This document shows, piece by piece, positions 16,613 to 24,096 of a stretch of DNA of 64,000 bases. The stretch's first letter is position 1. The number at the start of each line of letters is the position of its first letter. The position numbers and the translations under genes were made by a program. Source of the DNA: Bacillota bacterium (GTDB lineage Bacteria > Bacillota > Bacilli > Paenibacillales > NBRC-103111); NCBI GenBank assembly GCA_023388055.1, contig JAEWGW010000025.1:248001-312000 (forward strand). The letters are read 5' to 3'. The notes under the pieces were generated by a model, which saw only the letters and a program-made list of their open reading frames with translations, was not told the DNA's origin and did no database searches.

Positions 16613-18001
16613 GTGAACACTTCGGAGCACGTTCATTTTATAGGAATTGGCGGTTATGGGATGAGCGCCATCGCCAAAGTTATGCTGGAAATGGGCTTCC
16701 ATGTGTCGGGATCTGACCTGGCACAGCAGGAATTGACGGAGAAGCTGGCCAAAAAGGGAGCCGACGTGTTCATTGGCCACGAAGCCGAGCATGTGCAAGG
16801 GGCCGACCTGGTCGTGTATTCCACAGCGTTGTCCAAGGATAATGTGGAGATCAAACGTGCGGAAGAGCTGAATATTCCCATTATCCACCGCTCGGAGATG
16901 CTGGCCCGGCTTTTGAATACCAAGAAGGGCGTTGCGGTTGCAGGCGCCCACGGCAAAACCACCACCTCCTCCATGATCGCGTTGGTTCTGGAGCAGTGCG
17001 GAACGGATCCAACGTATATTATCGGGGGCGAAATCCTTAATCTTGGCAGCAACGCCAAGGCGGGCAAGGGCGATTATGTGGTGGCCGAAGCGGATGAAAG
17101 CGACGGCACCTTCCTGCAGTACCACCCCTATCTGGGTGTGGTCACCAACATTGAAGCGGATCATCTGGAGCATTACGACGGGGATTTCGAAAAGCTTAAA
17201 AGCGCGTATGCCCGGTTTTTAAGCCAAGTAAAGTCGGACGGCAAGGCGGTGGTATGCGCCGACGATCCTTATATTGAGGCTATGCTTCCTGAGCTGGGCG
17301 AGAAGGCCGTTACCTACGGGTTGGGGGAAGGAGCGGATTATTCCGCCCATGACCTGATTCTGGGTGACCGCAGAGTCCAGTTCACGGTTCATCATAAAGG
17401 CGAAATTCTGGGGACCATGAAGCTGTCCGTTCCCGGCAAGCATAATGTGTACAATGCTTTGGCAACCCTGGTTGTCTGTCTGGATGCAGGCTTAAGCTTC
17501 AGCCAGATTGCGGAGGCCATTGTAGACTTCCGCGGCGCCAAACGCCGGTTTCAGGTGATGGGTGAATCGGGCGGCATCCTGGTGATTGATGATTATGCCC
17601 ATCATCCGACCGAGATTGAAGCTACCATCAGCGCTGCCAAGGCAACGGGCAAACGGATTGTAGCCGTGTTCCAGCCCCAGCGCTACACCCGGACCTTTTT
17701 CCTGCTGGACCAGTTCAGCAGGGCGTTCCCGGAAGCTGATGAAGTGGTGCTGACGGATATCTACAGCCCTGCAGGTGAGCAGCAGATCGAAGGCATTAGC
17801 TCCGCCCGGCTGACAGACCTGATCCGGGAGAACAGCAATCCGCAGGTGCGGCATCTGCCCACCAAGGAGGATGTGTTCGACTATTTGCAGAGCACGGTAA
17901 CAAGCGGCGATTTGGTCATTACCATGGGCGCAGGCGACATCTGGAAGGTGGCCGACCGGCTGGCCAAGGATCTGCGGGCCCGGTACGGCGAGGAAGCCTG
18001 A
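16613..18001 (+). CDS. murC: UDP-N-acetylmuramate--L-alanine ligase
   Basis: A cytoplasmic ATP-dependent enzyme that adds the first amino acid of the peptidoglycan stem. At 462 residues it has the usual length. Visible motifs are FIGIGGYGMSAIAKVM at the N-terminus (UDP-binding), the P-loop VAGAHGKTTTSSM, NIEADHLEHYDGDF, and DDYAHHPTEI in the C-terminal domain. It starts at GTG, 7 bases after the folC stop. Its separation from the dcw cluster and pairing with folC is common in Bacillales. Confidence 0.96.
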   Translation: MNTSEHVHFIGIGGYGMSAIAKVMLEMGFHVSGSDLAQQELTEKLAKKGADVFIGHEAEHVQGADLVVYSTALSKDNVEIKRAEELNIPIIHRSEMLARLLNTKKGVAVAGAHGKTTTSSMIALVLEQCGTDPTYIIGGEILNLGSNAKAGKGDYVVAEADESDGTFLQYHPYLGVVTNIEADHLEHYDGDFEKLKSAYARFLSQVKSDGKAVVCADDPYIEAMLPELGEKAVTYGLGEGADYSAHDLILGDRRVQFTVHHKGEILGTMKLSVPGKHNVYNALATLVVCLDAGLSFSQIAEAIVDFRGAKRRFQVMGESGGILVIDDYAHHPTEIEATISAAKATGKRIVAVFQPQRYTRTFFLLDQFSRAFPEADEVVLTDIYSPAGEQQIEGISSARLTDLIRENSNPQVRHLPTKEDVFDYLQSTVTSGDLVITMGAGDIWKVADRLAKDLRARYGEEA

Positions 18002-18182
18002 GGAAGATTGAGGGAGCCTGGGGAAACCTGCGGGCAATAACAGGAGCACCCGGGTTATTGCATTAGAATCCCGCACGGCCTTGCGGCCAGCGCCAGGGAT
18101 GAAAATGCCGGGGACAGACGCGGCACTTTCGTATAATGGGAGTGAGCGGACAGTGTGTAGAAAAACGGGGGTATGGAATCTT

Positions 18183-18365
18183 TAACGAATCTCAGCCACT
18201 CTATTTTGCTCATATGGCCCTGCTTCCGGTTGTAACGAATCTGAGACGTTCTATTCTGGCTCAGAGACACGGAAAGGAGCCTAAACGCAAGCAATAGCGT
18301 GGCTCAGATTCCTTACGTTGGCAAACGGCCGTTTTTTCGCTAAATAAGCGCTGTGAGATTCGTTA
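18183..18365. repeat. Four-box phased intergenic repeat, copy 2 (variant boxes)
   Basis: Forward boxes at 18183-18206 and 18233-18258 have the core TAACGAATCT. Inverted boxes at 18293-18315 and 18343-18365 have GCTCAGATTC and GAGATTCGTTA. The geometry (50 bp, 83 bp, 50 bp) equals that of the other copies, but GGAACT is replaced by GAATCT, and its complement changes to match. The gap 18002-18611 otherwise holds only the promoter and hairpin of the next gene. Confidence 0.75.
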
Positions 18366-18474
18366 GAATCCCTTATGCCCCAGCCGGGCCATCACCAGGA
18401 ATGAAAATGCCCGGCGCTGGCATCGTAGTTTCGTATAAAGGCCCCTGACCGGCAAAGCTAGATATAATTTGGCT

Positions 18475-18503
18475 TTGCTGAAGCACAGTTTGTTTGATAT
18501 AAT
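18475..18503 (+). promoter_or_regulatory. Sigma-A promoter of Uma2-like gene
   Basis: TTGCTG (18475-18480), a 17-base spacer, and a perfect TATAAT (18498-18503). It lies about 110 bases upstream of the coding start, so the transcript has a leader containing the hairpin at 18525-18572. Confidence 0.7.
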
Positions 18504-18524
18504 AACATCACAAAAAAGGCGAAG

Positions 18525-18572
18525 CGCGCCCCGTAATCCCTCCACGTGAGGCGGTTTCGGGGCGTTTTGGAT
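18525..18572 (+). terminator. Hairpin with short T-run in the leader
   Basis: CGCCCCG pairs with CGGGGCG across a loop of roughly 25 bases and is followed by TTTT. It sits between the promoter and the coding start, so it could attenuate transcription. The long loop makes it a weak candidate. Confidence 0.35.
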
Positions 18573-18611
18573 TCCTCATGGATGAATGATACATGAAGGA
18601 GAGGATGCAGG

Positions 18612-19199
18612 ATGCAGTACGAGCCCAAGCGCAGACTTACGCCCCAAAGCAAGGAGACCGGCTGGACCGTAGAGGAGTATTATCAGCTGCCGGAGGAGGA
18701 AAATGTGCGGTACGAGCTGGTGAACGGCAGGCTGGAGCTGCTGTCTGCTCCCTCTACCACCCATCAGCGGATTAGCCATCAGTTGGAACGGGTGATGACG
18801 GATGCTTGCGAGTCCGCTCATATCATTATTCATGCCCCGGTGGATGTGATTCTGGGAGAGCGGGAAACCCGTCAGCCGGATATTCTGATGGTACACCGCA
18901 GCCGGGCTTACATCATCGAGGAAAGGGCGGTTATGGGCCCTCCCGATCTGGTGGTAGAAATTCTCTCCCCCGGCACCGCCAAGCGGGACCGGACCATGAA
19001 GCTGGAGTCCTATGCCCGGTTTGGTGTACCCGAATACTGGATTGTGGATGCGGCCAATATGACCATCGAGCAGTATGTGCAGGCTGAGGAGGGCCGGCCG
19101 TACAACCTGGCTAACCTGTTCGGGCGGGAGGATAAGGTGTTTTCCGAGCAGATCCCTTGTATTGGATTTGTCGTGGAAGAAGTATTGACGCTCCGGTAA
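18612..19199 (+). CDS. Uma2-family PD-(D/E)XK nuclease-like protein
   Basis: A 195-residue protein of the Uma2/DUF820 family. Conserved parts are YYQLPEEENVRYELVNGRLELL, the active-site-like QPDILMVH, and VVEILSPGTAKRDRTMKLESYARFGVPEYWIVD. These correspond to the D...ExK core of restriction-like nucleases. The family is expanded in cyanobacteria and present in many Firmicutes, and its biological role is not settled. AAGGAGAGG lies 7 bases before the ATG. It has its own promoter and stands alone, so it does not look like part of a restriction system. Confidence 0.85.
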   Translation: MQYEPKRRLTPQSKETGWTVEEYYQLPEEENVRYELVNGRLELLSAPSTTHQRISHQLERVMTDACESAHIIIHAPVDVILGERETRQPDILMVHRSRAYIIEERAVMGPPDLVVEILSPGTAKRDRTMKLESYARFGVPEYWIVDAANMTIEQYVQAEEGRPYNLANLFGREDKVFSEQIPCIGFVVEEVLTLR

Positions 19200-19290
19200 A
19201 TCACCCCCAGAACCATCTATTTCCCTGTTCTAACTCTTCCATCTCTATCATAAAGTAAACTATCGATGAGTTGGACAAGGAGAGATACGG

Positions 19291-20853
19291 ATGAATAAAG
19301 CAAGAATCACATACCGGTTTGACGGGGACAAGGACAAGCGGAATGACGGAGCAGATGATGCCGGGAACGGACGCGAGCCCAACAGAGTGATTCCTTTGTT
19401 CCAGGAGGAATATCAGGTGGTGGAGGAGCAGAAGGATCCGGAACACGGGAGAGCTGCCGGAGGTCAGGAGGACTACTGGCGGCAGAACGGGTCTGGCCGT
19501 CCCTCCCAGCAGCGGGAAATCCGGGACTATCAGAGCCTGAACCAATACACGACGGATTTTGGCGCGTGGAGCAGCCCGTTCGATGCGGAAACCCAGCGGA
19601 TTGAAGACATGATCCGCGAGTCCAATGAACGGGAAGGCCGCCGTCCTATGGGAGACCCCATTTCGGGGCGGCCTGACGGCTACCGCTACAGAAGGCCGGA
19701 GAGCCGGTCTGACGCCGACGACAGCCGGGTTTACCGGGAGCAGCAGCTGCGCGAAACGGCGAATCTGCCAACAGATGAGGAATGGCTGCGGGAGGACGGT
19801 GCTCCTGGCTTTGACGGAGACCGTCAGCCGGAGGGACCTTATGTGCGGCGCCGGACAGTTCGCTGGGATCAGGAGACGGAGGACCGCAACGATCCCGACG
19901 GCCCTGCCTGGGGCGGTCCGGGCTGGGATGGGCCGGAGGTCAGTGGTCCCCGGTATGTGCGCCATAACCGCACCCCGTGGCTGAAGATCACCGCCGCCAT
20001 CGCCGGAGCCGCAGTGACCGGGGTGATGCTGGGTTTTCTGGCGCTGTCCCTGTTCAACGGCCCGGATGATACAAGCGGCGGGGCCACTACCCAAACGGCC
20101 CAGAATCCGGCCGGCCAGGCGCAGAACGCGCTGCCGGTGAGCGGCAGCGTCCAGAATGCTGCGGGCACTGCAGCAGCAGGAGCCGGAGCCGGTGCAGCGG
20201 CTTCCTCCGGCAAGGAGATCGCCATGGCGTATGCGGGCAAAACCTACTCGCTGCTCCAGAACGGGACCTTCTCCGCCCAGCAGGGGGCCGATCAGGCCAA
20301 AAGCGACCTGCTGAAAAAAGGTCTGGCCGCGGCCAGTGAACAAACAGACAAATATTATGTATTCGCCGGTATGGCAGCCGATAAAGAAAGCGCCGTGTCT
20401 CTGGGCAATCAGCTCAAGGAAAAAAGCAAGCTGGACATTTATGTGAAGGCCTACGCCGTTCCCGCCGTCAGCAAGGTTCGTTGGAACGGCAGCGGGGATA
20501 CGCTGAAATCCTATCTCCAGCAGTCCGACAAGCTGGTGGAATCCATTAACCGGCTGACGGTGATGAATCTGGAGGCGGGAAGCATCCCGGGAGCACCGGA
20601 TGCCTCCACCATGCAATCCATCGCCACCGCCCATACTGCCTGGTCCCAGCTGTCCGCCACTGTTGCCCAAGAGGGGGGCGAGGAGAACAAAGCCGTTCTC
20701 CAGCGGATGAACAACGCTCTGAATTCGGCCAAAACCTCCCTGGATGAGTACAAAAAGAACCCGTCCACAGCCATGCTGTGGCAGGCCCAAACCTATACTT
20801 TGCAATTCGTCATCGCCGAGAAGGAGCTTCTCACCAAAATCGGGCAAAGCTGA
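19291..20853 (+). CDS. SPOR-domain membrane protein
   Basis: A 520-residue protein with a long, highly charged and probably disordered cytoplasmic region (1-225, rich in Arg, Asp, Glu, Gly and Pro), one membrane segment (ITAAIAGAAVTGVMLGFLAL, near 232-251), a low-complexity Ala/Gly linker, and an extracytoplasmic SPOR-like domain (from about 318, with YSLLQNGTFSAQQGADQAK and YYVFAGMAADKESAVSLGNQLK). SPOR domains bind septal or denuded peptidoglycan. This suggests a role in division, sporulation or wall remodelling. AAGGAGAG precedes the ATG. The last 120 residues are helical and of unknown role. Confidence 0.75.
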   Translation: MNKARITYRFDGDKDKRNDGADDAGNGREPNRVIPLFQEEYQVVEEQKDPEHGRAAGGQEDYWRQNGSGRPSQQREIRDYQSLNQYTTDFGAWSSPFDAETQRIEDMIRESNEREGRRPMGDPISGRPDGYRYRRPESRSDADDSRVYREQQLRETANLPTDEEWLREDGAPGFDGDRQPEGPYVRRRTVRWDQETEDRNDPDGPAWGGPGWDGPEVSGPRYVRHNRTPWLKITAAIAGAAVTGVMLGFLALSLFNGPDDTSGGATTQTAQNPAGQAQNALPVSGSVQNAAGTAAAGAGAGAAASSGKEIAMAYAGKTYSLLQNGTFSAQQGADQAKSDLLKKGLAAASEQTDKYYVFAGMAADKESAVSLGNQLKEKSKLDIYVKAYAVPAVSKVRWNGSGDTLKSYLQQSDKLVESINRLTVMNLEAGSIPGAPDASTMQSIATAHTAWSQLSATVAQEGGEENKAVLQRMNNALNSAKTSLDEYKKNPSTAMLWQAQTYTLQFVIAEKELLTKIGQS

Positions 20854-20911
20854 TGGCATCGGGAGTTTGGTAGGGGCACCGGTCCTGTAGCAGGCGGGAG
20901 CCTTGATCCTG

Positions 20912-21094
20912 TAACGGAACGGAGAAGCGCTTAGCTGCCGGTAAACCGCCCGGCCGATGAATAACGGAACTTAAAAGCTCTTAGAGGGCAAAATGCAGCC
21001 AATCGGCAGCTATTTTGGCCTCTAAGAGCCTGAGAGTTCCGTTATTTTTCATTTTGGGCCAATTTCAGCCGCTAAGCGCCTCCTGGTTCCGTTA
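20912..21094. repeat. Four-box phased intergenic repeat, copy 3
   Basis: Forward boxes at 20912-20934 and 20962-20985 (TAACGGAAC...CTTAG) and inverted boxes at 21021-21044 and 21072-21094 (ending GTTCCGTTA). The inner pair is extended: CTCTTAGAGGGCAAAAT faces ATTTTGGCCTCTAAGAG, so a long hairpin can form. It lies between converging genes. The rest of 20854-21204 shows no gene. Confidence 0.8.
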
Positions 21095-21204
21095 CAGCGT
21101 ACCGCTGTATCGCAGGTACATCACCGCTGAATTGCGGGCATATCACAGCATCCCTGGTGCAGCACCGCTGCACTGTTGCACCCGCTGCTCCCGTCAGCCC
21201 CACA

Positions 21205-22485
21205 CTACCGGATCAGCCGGGACAATAATGCGGCCATTTCCGCCCGGGTCATACTCCGTTCCGGAGCGAACGTGGTGGCGGTGGCACCCTCCACAATGCT
21301 TTTTTCCTTGAGGCGATTAATCGAAGCGGCTGACCACAGGGACACCGGCACATCCTTGAACAGGGTGGCGGTGGCCTTTTGGCTGCTGCCGGGCCAGATC
21401 ACCCGGTCGATAAGCGCCGCGGCTTCACCGCGGGTCAAGGGCTGGTCCGGCCGGATGGTCCCGTCCTCATAACCGGATAAGATCCCGGTAGCGGCAGCCT
21501 TTTGCATCACGGTATACGCCCAGTGGCTGGCGGGCAGGTCCTTGAATTTCACCACAGCCGCACTTTGGCTTCCGCTTAAGCTGCCGCTGTATGTGCTGCC
21601 CGTTACAGTGGCGCTCCCTTGGGAGACCCCTCCGGCAGCCGCAGGCTCCGGCAGTGAAAATTGCCGCTCCAGCATAGTCACGAACTCTGCCCGGGTCAAA
21701 GCCCGCTCCGGGTAGTATTTACCGGCTTCACCCTCCAATATGCCCTTGTTCTTCAATTTGAGGATAGCCTCATTGGCCCAGTGGGATAAGGGTACATCCG
21801 CAAAAGCCCCCGGCTTCTCCAAGGGTTTGTAGGCTTCAATGCCGACGGCAATGCCTGCGGCCAGCTTTTGCCGGAAGTCTGCATCCGCCAGATTGGCAGC
21901 ATCCCCGGCATTGGACAGAAAGGCAGTTTCCACGAGGATACTGGGAACCGAGCCCATCCGGGCTACATAAACCGCGGAGGGGACTAATCCCCGGTCCACG
22001 GTGCCGGCGGTTTTCACCATGGCATCCTGCACCAGCTGCGCCAGTCGTTTGCTTTCCGGCGTAAGCGCCGCCATAGCATCGCTGGGCGGATAATCCGCTT
22101 GAGGATAATCTTTATCGTAATAGAGCACCAAGCTGCCGTTAATGGAAGAATTGGTATGGGCATTGGCATGCACCGATACGAACAAATCCGGAGCCAGGCT
22201 GTTGGTTATCGCCACCCGCTGCGCCAGGGACAAGAAAATATCCGAATCCCGGGTAAGAGCGACCTCATAACCGCGGCCTACCAGAATCGCCTTCAAGCGA
22301 TTCACAACATCGAAGTTAACCGTTTTCTCATACAAGCCGTTGACGCCCACCGCTCCAGGATCAGAGCCGCCATGTCCGGCGTCAAGTACAATCTTAACCG
22401 CTCCGGCGCAAGCCGGGGCTGGTTGCGCAACCGCGAAACCCAGGATAAGAAGGCCCGTAATCATTTTTTTTGAACCCATGAGCAA
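21205..22485 (-). CDS. N-acetylmuramoyl-L-alanine amidase with three SLH domains
   Basis: A secreted 427-residue wall hydrolase. After a signal peptide (hydrophobic core ITGLLILGFAVA, cleavage near ACAGA) comes an Amidase_3 domain with zinc ligands in VLDAGHGGSDPGA and FVSVHANAH and the catalytic Glu in ILVETAFLSN. Three SLH repeats fill the rest (FADVPLSHWANEAI, FKDLPASHWAYTVM, FKDVPVSLWSAASI). These hold the enzyme on pyruvylated wall polymer. TTG at 22485 is chosen because GGAGGTG lies 7 bases upstream; ATG 22479 is 6 bases further in. It cuts the amide bond between muramic acid and the stem peptide. Confidence 0.92.
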   Translation of the reverse strand: MLMGSKKMITGLLILGFAVAQPAPACAGAVKIVLDAGHGGSDPGAVGVNGLYEKTVNFDVVNRLKAILVGRGYEVALTRDSDIFLSLAQRVAITNSLAPDLFVSVHANAHTNSSINGSLVLYYDKDYPQADYPPSDAMAALTPESKRLAQLVQDAMVKTAGTVDRGLVPSAVYVARMGSVPSILVETAFLSNAGDAANLADADFRQKLAAGIAVGIEAYKPLEKPGAFADVPLSHWANEAILKLKNKGILEGEAGKYYPERALTRAEFVTMLERQFSLPEPAAAGGVSQGSATVTGSTYSGSLSGSQSAAVVKFKDLPASHWAYTVMQKAAATGILSGYEDGTIRPDQPLTRGEAAALIDRVIWPGSSQKATATLFKDVPVSLWSAASINRLKEKSIVEGATATTFAPERSMTRAEMAALLSRLIR

Positions 22486-22676
22486 TCCGGCCCACCTCCC
22501 AACCTCTATATTACTAGGCCGGGAACCGGTTGATAAGAGGAAAAAGTTGCAAATTGGCATAAAGTGTCGACAAACTGGCCTGCACCTCCCTATAATTCGA
22601 GAATCCCGAATAGACGGCGCCCCGCTTTTTTTATAGAATAGGGAAGGATAACTATCCATCGGATGGAGTGTTTCGG

Positions 22677-22919
22677 ATGAAGAAGAACGGATTAACCCTT
22701 GTGCTGTTTCTGCTGCTGGGTTTGATTGCGGCAAGCATTGTTTCCCGCCTGCTGGAGCCGGTGGATGCGGCGGCGTTTTTTCTGCGCTCAACCAGTGTAA
22801 GCTGGAACCCGGCGGCAGATTTGAACTTCATTAAATACGATATTTCGATTCAAATGAAGCTGAATATCCTCAGCCTGATTGGCCTCGCTGCGGCCGTCTG
22901 GCTTTATAGAAAGCTGTAA
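22677..22919 (+). CDS. DUF4321 small membrane protein
   Basis: An 80-residue protein with two hydrophobic segments (LTLVLFLLLGLIAASIVSRLL near the N-terminus and ILSLIGLAAAVWLYRKL at the C-terminus) and a short extracytoplasmic loop. It matches the DUF4321 pattern found beside maf in Bacillales. The ATG at 22677 has GGAG 8 bases upstream. Function unknown; the adjacency to maf suggests a link to cell-shape or division genes. Confidence 0.75.
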   Translation: MKKNGLTLVLFLLLGLIAASIVSRLLEPVDAAAFFLRSTSVSWNPAADLNFIKYDISIQMKLNILSLIGLAAAVWLYRKL

Positions 22920-22956
22920 TTCATTAACAAAAAGATAAAAAACAGGAGTGGGTAAA

Positions 22957-23589
22957 GTGGCAAAACATAACGGTTTGGCGCTGGTGTTGGCATCCTCCTC
23001 GCCAAGAAGACAGGAATTGATCGGGCTTTTGCAGCTGCCTGTACTCGTGAAGGCAAGCCATGCGGATGAATCCGTGCCGGAGGACTGGGCGCCTGCGAAA
23101 ATTGTGGAGGAGCTGTCCTTGCGCAAAGCAAGGGCTACGGAGGAAAGCCTGGCTGCGGATGGGATGGGGGCTGAACCTGCACCTGAATCCTGGGTGATCG
23201 TAGGCTCGGACACCATTGTGGTGGTGGACGGCAAGGTATTGGGCAAGCCTGTGGACCAAGAGGATGCCTTCCGGATGCTGTTCAGCCTGCAGGGGCGGCA
23301 GCATGAGGTGTATACCGGGGTAGCCTGTCTGCCTGGCGGCGCTTTGCAGGACAACCCTCCGGCAGTCAGCCATACCGTCAGCCAGGTTACCTTCAGCCCG
23401 ATGACCGAACAGGAAATATGGTCGTACATCCGTACCGGTGAGCCAATGGACAAGGCGGGGGCATACGGTGTGCAGGGGATGGGAGCGTTGTATATTGAAA
23501 AAATCGACGGTGATTTTTTCAGTGTGATGGGGCTGCCGGTGAACCGGCTTTATCAGTTGCTGGCAAAATGGGGCATTGGCCCAATTTAA
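22957..23589 (+). CDS. maf: Maf nucleotide pyrophosphatase
   Basis: A 210-residue Maf/YhdE-family enzyme that hydrolyses non-canonical nucleoside triphosphates and affects septum formation in Bacillus. Motifs are LASSSPRRQELI at the N-terminus, VGSDTIVVVDGKVLGKP in the middle, YTGVACL and DKAGAYGVQGMGALYIEKIDGDFFSVMGLPV near the C-terminus. The GTG at 22957 is preferred with AGGAG about 8 bases upstream. The next reading frame downstream has its own promoter. Confidence 0.94.
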   Translation: MAKHNGLALVLASSSPRRQELIGLLQLPVLVKASHADESVPEDWAPAKIVEELSLRKARATEESLAADGMGAEPAPESWVIVGSDTIVVVDGKVLGKPVDQEDAFRMLFSLQGRQHEVYTGVACLPGGALQDNPPAVSHTVSQVTFSPMTEQEIWSYIRTGEPMDKAGAYGVQGMGALYIEKIDGDFFSVMGLPVNRLYQLLAKWGIGPI

Positions 23590-23608
23590 GCAAATGAATT
23601 GCCGCGGA

Positions 23609-23637
23609 TTGACTTTTCCAGGGCTCTCCTATATGAT
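23609..23637 (+). promoter_or_regulatory. Strong sigma-A promoter of the mutS2-like operon
   Basis: TTGACT (23609-23614), a 17-base spacer and TATGAT (23632-23637). The start of transcription would be near 23644, giving a leader of about 450 bases before the TTG start at 24097. Confidence 0.8.
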
Positions 23638-23670
23638 GGGGATCAAATACGTTTCGAAAGGATGGTTTTC

Positions 23671-23706
23671 ATGTCGGTATCTTCTGTAATGGTGATTTTC
23701 AACTGA
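23671..23706 (+). CDS. Leader peptide, 11 codons
   Basis: ATG at 23671 with AAAGGATGG five to six bases upstream encodes MSVSSVMVIFN and stops at TGA. It is far too short for a usual gene but has a better ribosome-binding site than many real genes and lies 27 bases after the predicted transcription start. A small palindrome, TCAACT-GAAT-AGTTGA, covers the stop codon. The hydrophobic VMVIF run recalls leader peptides that stall ribosomes in the presence of antibiotics. The regulatory role is inference from architecture. Confidence 0.6.
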   Translation: MSVSSVMVIFN

Positions 23707-23732
23707 ATAGTTGAGAGAGGCTTGCCTGGGGA

Positions 23733-23806
23733 GAAGCAGGATAGCGCCTGCTTTGTTTCAGTCTGCCTTTCCAAGAACGCTCAAGCGTACGGCTTGCCGC
23801 GTTTTT
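23733..23806 (+). promoter_or_regulatory. Attenuator hairpins after the leader peptide
   Basis: A perfect hairpin AAGCAGG-atagcg-CCTGCTT (23733-23752) is followed by a terminator-like stem at 23776-23806, where AACGC and CAAGC face GCTTG and GCGTT and TTTTT follows. The terminator's right arm, GGCTTGCC (23791-23798), is duplicated at 23719-23726 next to the leader peptide. The upstream copy could pair with CAAGC (23782-23786) and prevent termination. This is a possible antiterminator switch that a stalled ribosome could set. The gap 23590-24096 holds this leader and further T-rich hairpins (near 23862-23885 and 24033-24067). Confidence 0.55.
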
Positions 23807-24096
23807 GAAATGACGCCTTACAGAATACTCCGTGATAACCATTTGAGTTATACAGCATAATGACCGGGAAACGGTTTTTTCCGGGATTTTGCGGAGTGCG
23901 ATGGGCTTTTTCCGTTGTACTCTTTTTTGTATGCCTCCGAATAGTTATATCTCCCGGCCTCATTCCGCCTACCGGCTGTTTGCCTGGCTGATGCGCTTCG
24001 CAGGAGTATTCTGCCTGCTTTCAGATCTGTTCTGAGAGCCGGGGCAGTCTCTCGTGCGGTTTTTTTGCGTCTCATTAACCAAGGGAGGTTTGTTCA

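Noticed and set aside
19201..20859. A 552-codon reverse frame
   Set aside because: Antisense to the SPOR-domain gene, which has a good start, a membrane segment and a recognisable domain.
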